A stretch of 64,000 bases of DNA from the NCBI GenBank assembly GCA_016711095.1, contig JADJTP010000002.1, positions 124,001 through 188,000 on the forward strand, read 5' to 3'. The notes under the pieces were generated by a model. The model did not search any database. It saw only the letters and a list, made by a program, of their open reading frames with translations, and had not been told where the DNA came from. This document shows positions 61,420 through 64,000 of this stretch, in pieces. The position numbers and the translations under genes were made by a program. This DNA comes from Actinomycetales bacterium (GTDB lineage: Bacteria > Actinomycetota > Actinomycetes > Actinomycetales > Dermatophilaceae). The stretch's first letter is position 1; every line of letters begins with the position of its first letter.

Positions 61420-64000
61420 ATGTCGCAGCGGCGCATCCCCTTTTCGGCCCAGCCCGATGACGTCGGGCTCTACCGCCGGGCCTTCGAGCACGACGCATGC
61501 GGGGTTGCGATGGTCGCCACCCTGCGGGGAAGCGCTGGTCACGACATCCTCGAGCTGGGACTCACTGCCCTGCGCAACCTCGAGCACCGTGGCGCCACCG
61601 GTGCCGACCCCCGGGTCGGTGACGGGGCGGGCATCCTCACCCAGGTCCCGGATCGGTTTCTGCGCGCGGTCGTCCGTGAAGACAGCGGGATCGAGCTGCC
61701 CCCCGCCGGTCGGTATGCCGTCGGCGCGGCCTTCCTGCCCGTCGACGCCGATGAGCGTGCCAGCGCCGTTGCCCGGATCGAAGAGCTGGCCGTCGAGGAG
61801 GGTCTGCAGATCCTCACCTGGCGCGACCTGCCCGTCACCCCCGAGCTCGTCGGCGACGCAGCCCGGGCTGTCATGCCCCACTTCGCCCAGTTGTTCCTCC
61901 AGGGCGGGGACGGGCAGGCGGGTCTGGAGCTCGACCGGCATACCTACGGCCTGCGCAAACGTGCCGAGCGCGAACTGGGCGTCTACTTCCCGTCGCTGTC
62001 GGCGCGGACCCTGGTCTACAAGGGGATGCTGACCACCGCGCAGCTCGAGCCGTTCTTCCCGGACCTGTCCGACCCCCGCTATGAGACCGAGCTGGCCCTC
62101 GTGCACTCGCGGTTCTCGACCAACACCTTCCCGTCGTGGCCGCTGGCCCACCCCTATCGGCTCATCGCCCACAACGGCGAGATCAACACCGTCAAGGGCA
62201 ACCGCAACTGGATGCGCGCGCGCGAGTCGCTGCTGGCCACTGACGCCATCCCGGGCGACTTGGGGCGACTCTTCCCGATCTGCACACCGGGGGCCTCCGA
62301 CTCGGCGTCCTTCGACGAGGTGCTCGAGCTGCTGCACCTCAGCGGTCGTTCGCTGCCCCACGCCGTGCTCATGATGATCCCGGAGGCGTGGGAGAACCAC
62401 GCTGACATGGACCCGGCCCGGCGAGCGTTCTACGCATATCACTCCAATCTGATGGAGCCCTGGGACGGCCCCGCGTGCGTGACGTTCACCGACGGCACCC
62501 TCATCGGAGCGGTGCTGGACCGCAACGGACTGCGCCCGGGCCGCTATTCGGTGACCGACGACGGACTCGTCGTGTTGGCCTCGGAGACCGGCGTGCTGGA
62601 CCTCGACCCGGCCCGGGTAGTCCGCAAGGGACGCCTGCAGCCCGGGCGGATGTTTCTCGTGGACACCGAACAAGGCCGCCTGGTCAGCGATGACGAGGTC
62701 AAGGCCGAGCTCGCGGCGGCGGCGCCCTACGGCGATTGGCTGCACGCCGGCAACATCGATCTCGCGGACCTGCCCGAGCGGGAGCACATCATCCACACGG
62801 CCAAGTCGGTCGCCCGCAGGCAGCAGACCTTCGGATTCACCGAAGAGGAGTTGCGCATCGTCCTGGCTCCGATGGCCCGCAACGGCGGCGAGGCCCTTGG
62901 CTCGATGGGGACCGACTCGCCGATCGCCGTGCTCTCCTCGCGGCCACGGCTGCTCTTCGACTACTTCACGCAGCTCTTCGCTCAGGTGACCAATCCGCCG
63001 CTCGACGCGATCCGCGAAGAGCTGGTCACGGCGCTGGGATCGGTGGTCGGGCCGGAAGGCAACATCCTCGAGGACACGCCGGCGCACGCGCGCAAGGTCG
63101 TCGTCTCGTTCCCGGTCATCGACAATGACGAGCTGGCCAAGATCGTGCGGATCAACCTCGACGGTGACCTACCGGGTTATGCCACGCACGTCGTCAAGGG
63201 CCTGTATGCCGTCAACGGTGGCTCCGCCGCGATGGCTGCCCGCCTCGACGAGATCTTCGCGAACGTCTCAGCGGCGATCGAACGCGGCGTCCGCTTCGTC
63301 GTGCTTTCGGACCGCGATTCGGCCCCCGATCTCGCACCGATCCCGTCCCTGTTGCTGACCTCCGCCGTCCACCATCACCTGCTGCGGGAGAAGACCCGAA
63401 CCCAGGTCGGACTCATCGTCGAGGCCGGCGACGTCCGCGAAGTGCACCACGTCGCCTTGCTCATCGGCTACGGAGCCGCCGCGGTCAACCCTTACCTGGC
63501 GATGGAGAGCGTCGAGGACCTGGTCCGCAGCGGCGCGCTGACCGGAGTCACGCCGGAGACCGCGGTCGCCAACCTCATCAAGGCGCTCGGCAAGGGCGTC
63601 CTCAAGGTGATGAGCAAGATGGGCATCTCGACCGTCGCGTCCTACTGCGGCGCCCAGGTGTTCGAGGCAGTGGGTCTGTCCCAGGAACTCGTCGACCGGC
63701 ACTTCACCGGCACAGTGTCCCAACTCGGCGGAATCGGCCTCGATGTCATCGCGGCCGAGTCCGCAGCCAGGCACGCCGTGGCCCATCCGCCGGACGGGAT
63801 CCACCAGGCCCACCGCACCCTCTGGGTCGGCGGGGAATACCAGTGGCGGCGCGAGGGCGAGCAGCATCTCTTCGACCCTGACACAGTCTTCCGGTTGCAG
63901 CACGCCACCCGCCTGCGCCGTTACGACATCTTCAAGCAATACACCCGACGGGTCGACGAGCAGACCGAGCGACTGATGACTCTGCGCGGGCTGTTTGACT
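61420..64000 (+). CDS. gltB: glutamate synthase large subunit, 3' end outside window
   Basis: The first 860 codons of a protein normally near 1500 residues. ATG at 61420 gives a 26-residue propeptide before the catalytic Cys27 in EHDACGVAM; class II glutaminase signatures HSRFSTNTFPSWPLAHP and AHNGEINT follow, and the central and FMN regions begin in the last third (DSPIAVLSSRPR, TVASYCGAQVFEAVGL). It makes glutamate from glutamine and 2-oxoglutarate. TATCCT at 61331 may be a -10 element. No lgt-gltB coupling is seen. Confidence 0.96.
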   Translation, partial: MSQRRIPFSAQPDDVGLYRRAFEHDACGVAMVATLRGSAGHDILELGLTALRNLEHRGATGADPRVGDGAGILTQVPDRFLRAVVREDSGIELPPAGRYAVGAAFLPVDADERASAVARIEELAVEEGLQILTWRDLPVTPELVGDAARAVMPHFAQLFLQGGDGQAGLELDRHTYGLRKRAERELGVYFPSLSARTLVYKGMLTTAQLEPFFPDLSDPRYETELALVHSRFSTNTFPSWPLAHPYRLIAHNGEINTVKGNRNWMRARESLLATDAIPGDLGRLFPICTPGASDSASFDEVLELLHLSGRSLPHAVLMMIPEAWENHADMDPARRAFYAYHSNLMEPWDGPACVTFTDGTLIGAVLDRNGLRPGRYSVTDDGLVVLASETGVLDLDPARVVRKGRLQPGRMFLVDTEQGRLVSDDEVKAELAAAAPYGDWLHAGNIDLADLPEREHIIHTAKSVARRQQTFGFTEEELRIVLAPMARNGGEALGSMGTDSPIAVLSSRPRLLFDYFTQLFAQVTNPPLDAIREELVTALGSVVGPEGNILEDTPAHARKVVVSFPVIDNDELAKIVRINLDGDLPGYATHVVKGLYAVNGGSAAMAARLDEIFANVSAAIERGVRFVVLSDRDSAPDLAPIPSLLLTSAVHHHLLREKTRTQVGLIVEAGDVREVHHVALLIGYGAAAVNPYLAMESVEDLVRSGALTGVTPETAVANLIKALGKGVLKVMSKMGISTVASYCGAQVFEAVGLSQELVDRHFTGTVSQLGGIGLDVIAAESAARHAVAHPPDGIHQAHRTLWVGGEYQWRREGEQHLFDPDTVFRLQHATRLRRYDIFKQYTRRVDEQTERLMTLRGLFD

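Noticed and set aside
61402..63087. Long open frame on the minus strand opposite gltB
   Set aside because: It is the antisense of the glutaminase domain; the plus strand carries all gltB signatures.

Overview
The window is a continuous 64 kb piece of a high-GC actinobacterial chromosome. Support comes from frequent GTG starts, many 4-nt ATGA/GTGA gene overlaps, two clpP genes ahead of clpX with a ClgR-type site, a homologue of the mycothiol-linked Rv2466c family, a WS/DGAT acyltransferase, actinobacterial-type RpiB and ValS, and a trp cluster interleaved with actinobacterial membrane genes. Micrococcales, perhaps near Intrasporangiaceae/Dermatophilaceae, is my best guess and is inference only. 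I see no phage, insertion sequence, CRISPR array or plasmid feature, and no gene-free stretch above about 300 bases. Gene content is mostly housekeeping.

Layout. 1-3791 (minus): pepN, a small mechanosensitive channel and truncated haemoglobin glbO, joined by 4-nt overlaps. 3943-6876 (plus): an Rv2466c-like thioredoxin-fold protein, rpiB, a membrane PP2C/SpoIIE phosphatase and trmB, then tRNA-Gly (minus) and tRNA-Pro (plus). 7301-14399: trigger factor and the Clp protease genes (tig, clpP1, clpP2, clpX), separated by a DinB-like pseudogene, a GNAT enzyme, a CPBP-like membrane protein and a small conserved gene. 14498-19134: a peptidase-like orphan converges on a lipid operon (HAD-PlsC, gpsA, WS/DGAT). 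19227-28092: valS (minus), then acetyltransferase, acyltransferase, TIGR03936-like, RNase E/G and rpsT (plus). 28268-34131 (minus): a lone PemK/MazF-like gene and the haem operon hemA-hemC-hemD-hemB-hemL. 34205-40987 (plus): a fused sirohaem synthase, sulfite reductase, cysH, cysD, cysN and a CbiX/SirB-like chelatase. 41050-47060: lepA, a tyrosine phosphatase (minus), rpsO-pnp and a small DUF6191-like gene. 47106-50748: a two-subunit ABC exporter. 50815-52630 (minus): a pabB-pabC fusion split by a +1 frameshift. 52735-61295: hisI, trpE, four small membrane genes, trpC, trpB, trpA, a DsbA-like lipoprotein-size thioredoxin and lgt. 61420 to the end: gltB, cut by the window edge.

How the parts work together. 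The divergent haem and sulfur blocks meet at uroporphyrinogen III: hemA, hemC and hemD supply it, hemB and hemL complete the supply line, and the fused CobA-type enzyme with the chelatase turns it into sirohaem for the sulfite reductase encoded next to it, while CysDN and CysH deliver sulfite. The lipid operon covers glycerol-3-phosphate synthesis, its acylation and triacylglycerol/wax ester formation. rne, rpsO and pnp all carry strong RNA hairpins in their leaders or junctions, as expected for ribonuclease autoregulation.

The most unusual signal is not a gene. The word CGGCATAC and its complement GTATGCCG recur about once per kilobase (about 64 copies of the 7-base core by eye, near 7 expected by base composition), equally on both strands, in all reading registers and between genes. 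It forces otherwise rare codons such as ATA, GCA and TAT, so it looks like a DNA-level signal comparable in density to DNA uptake sequences.
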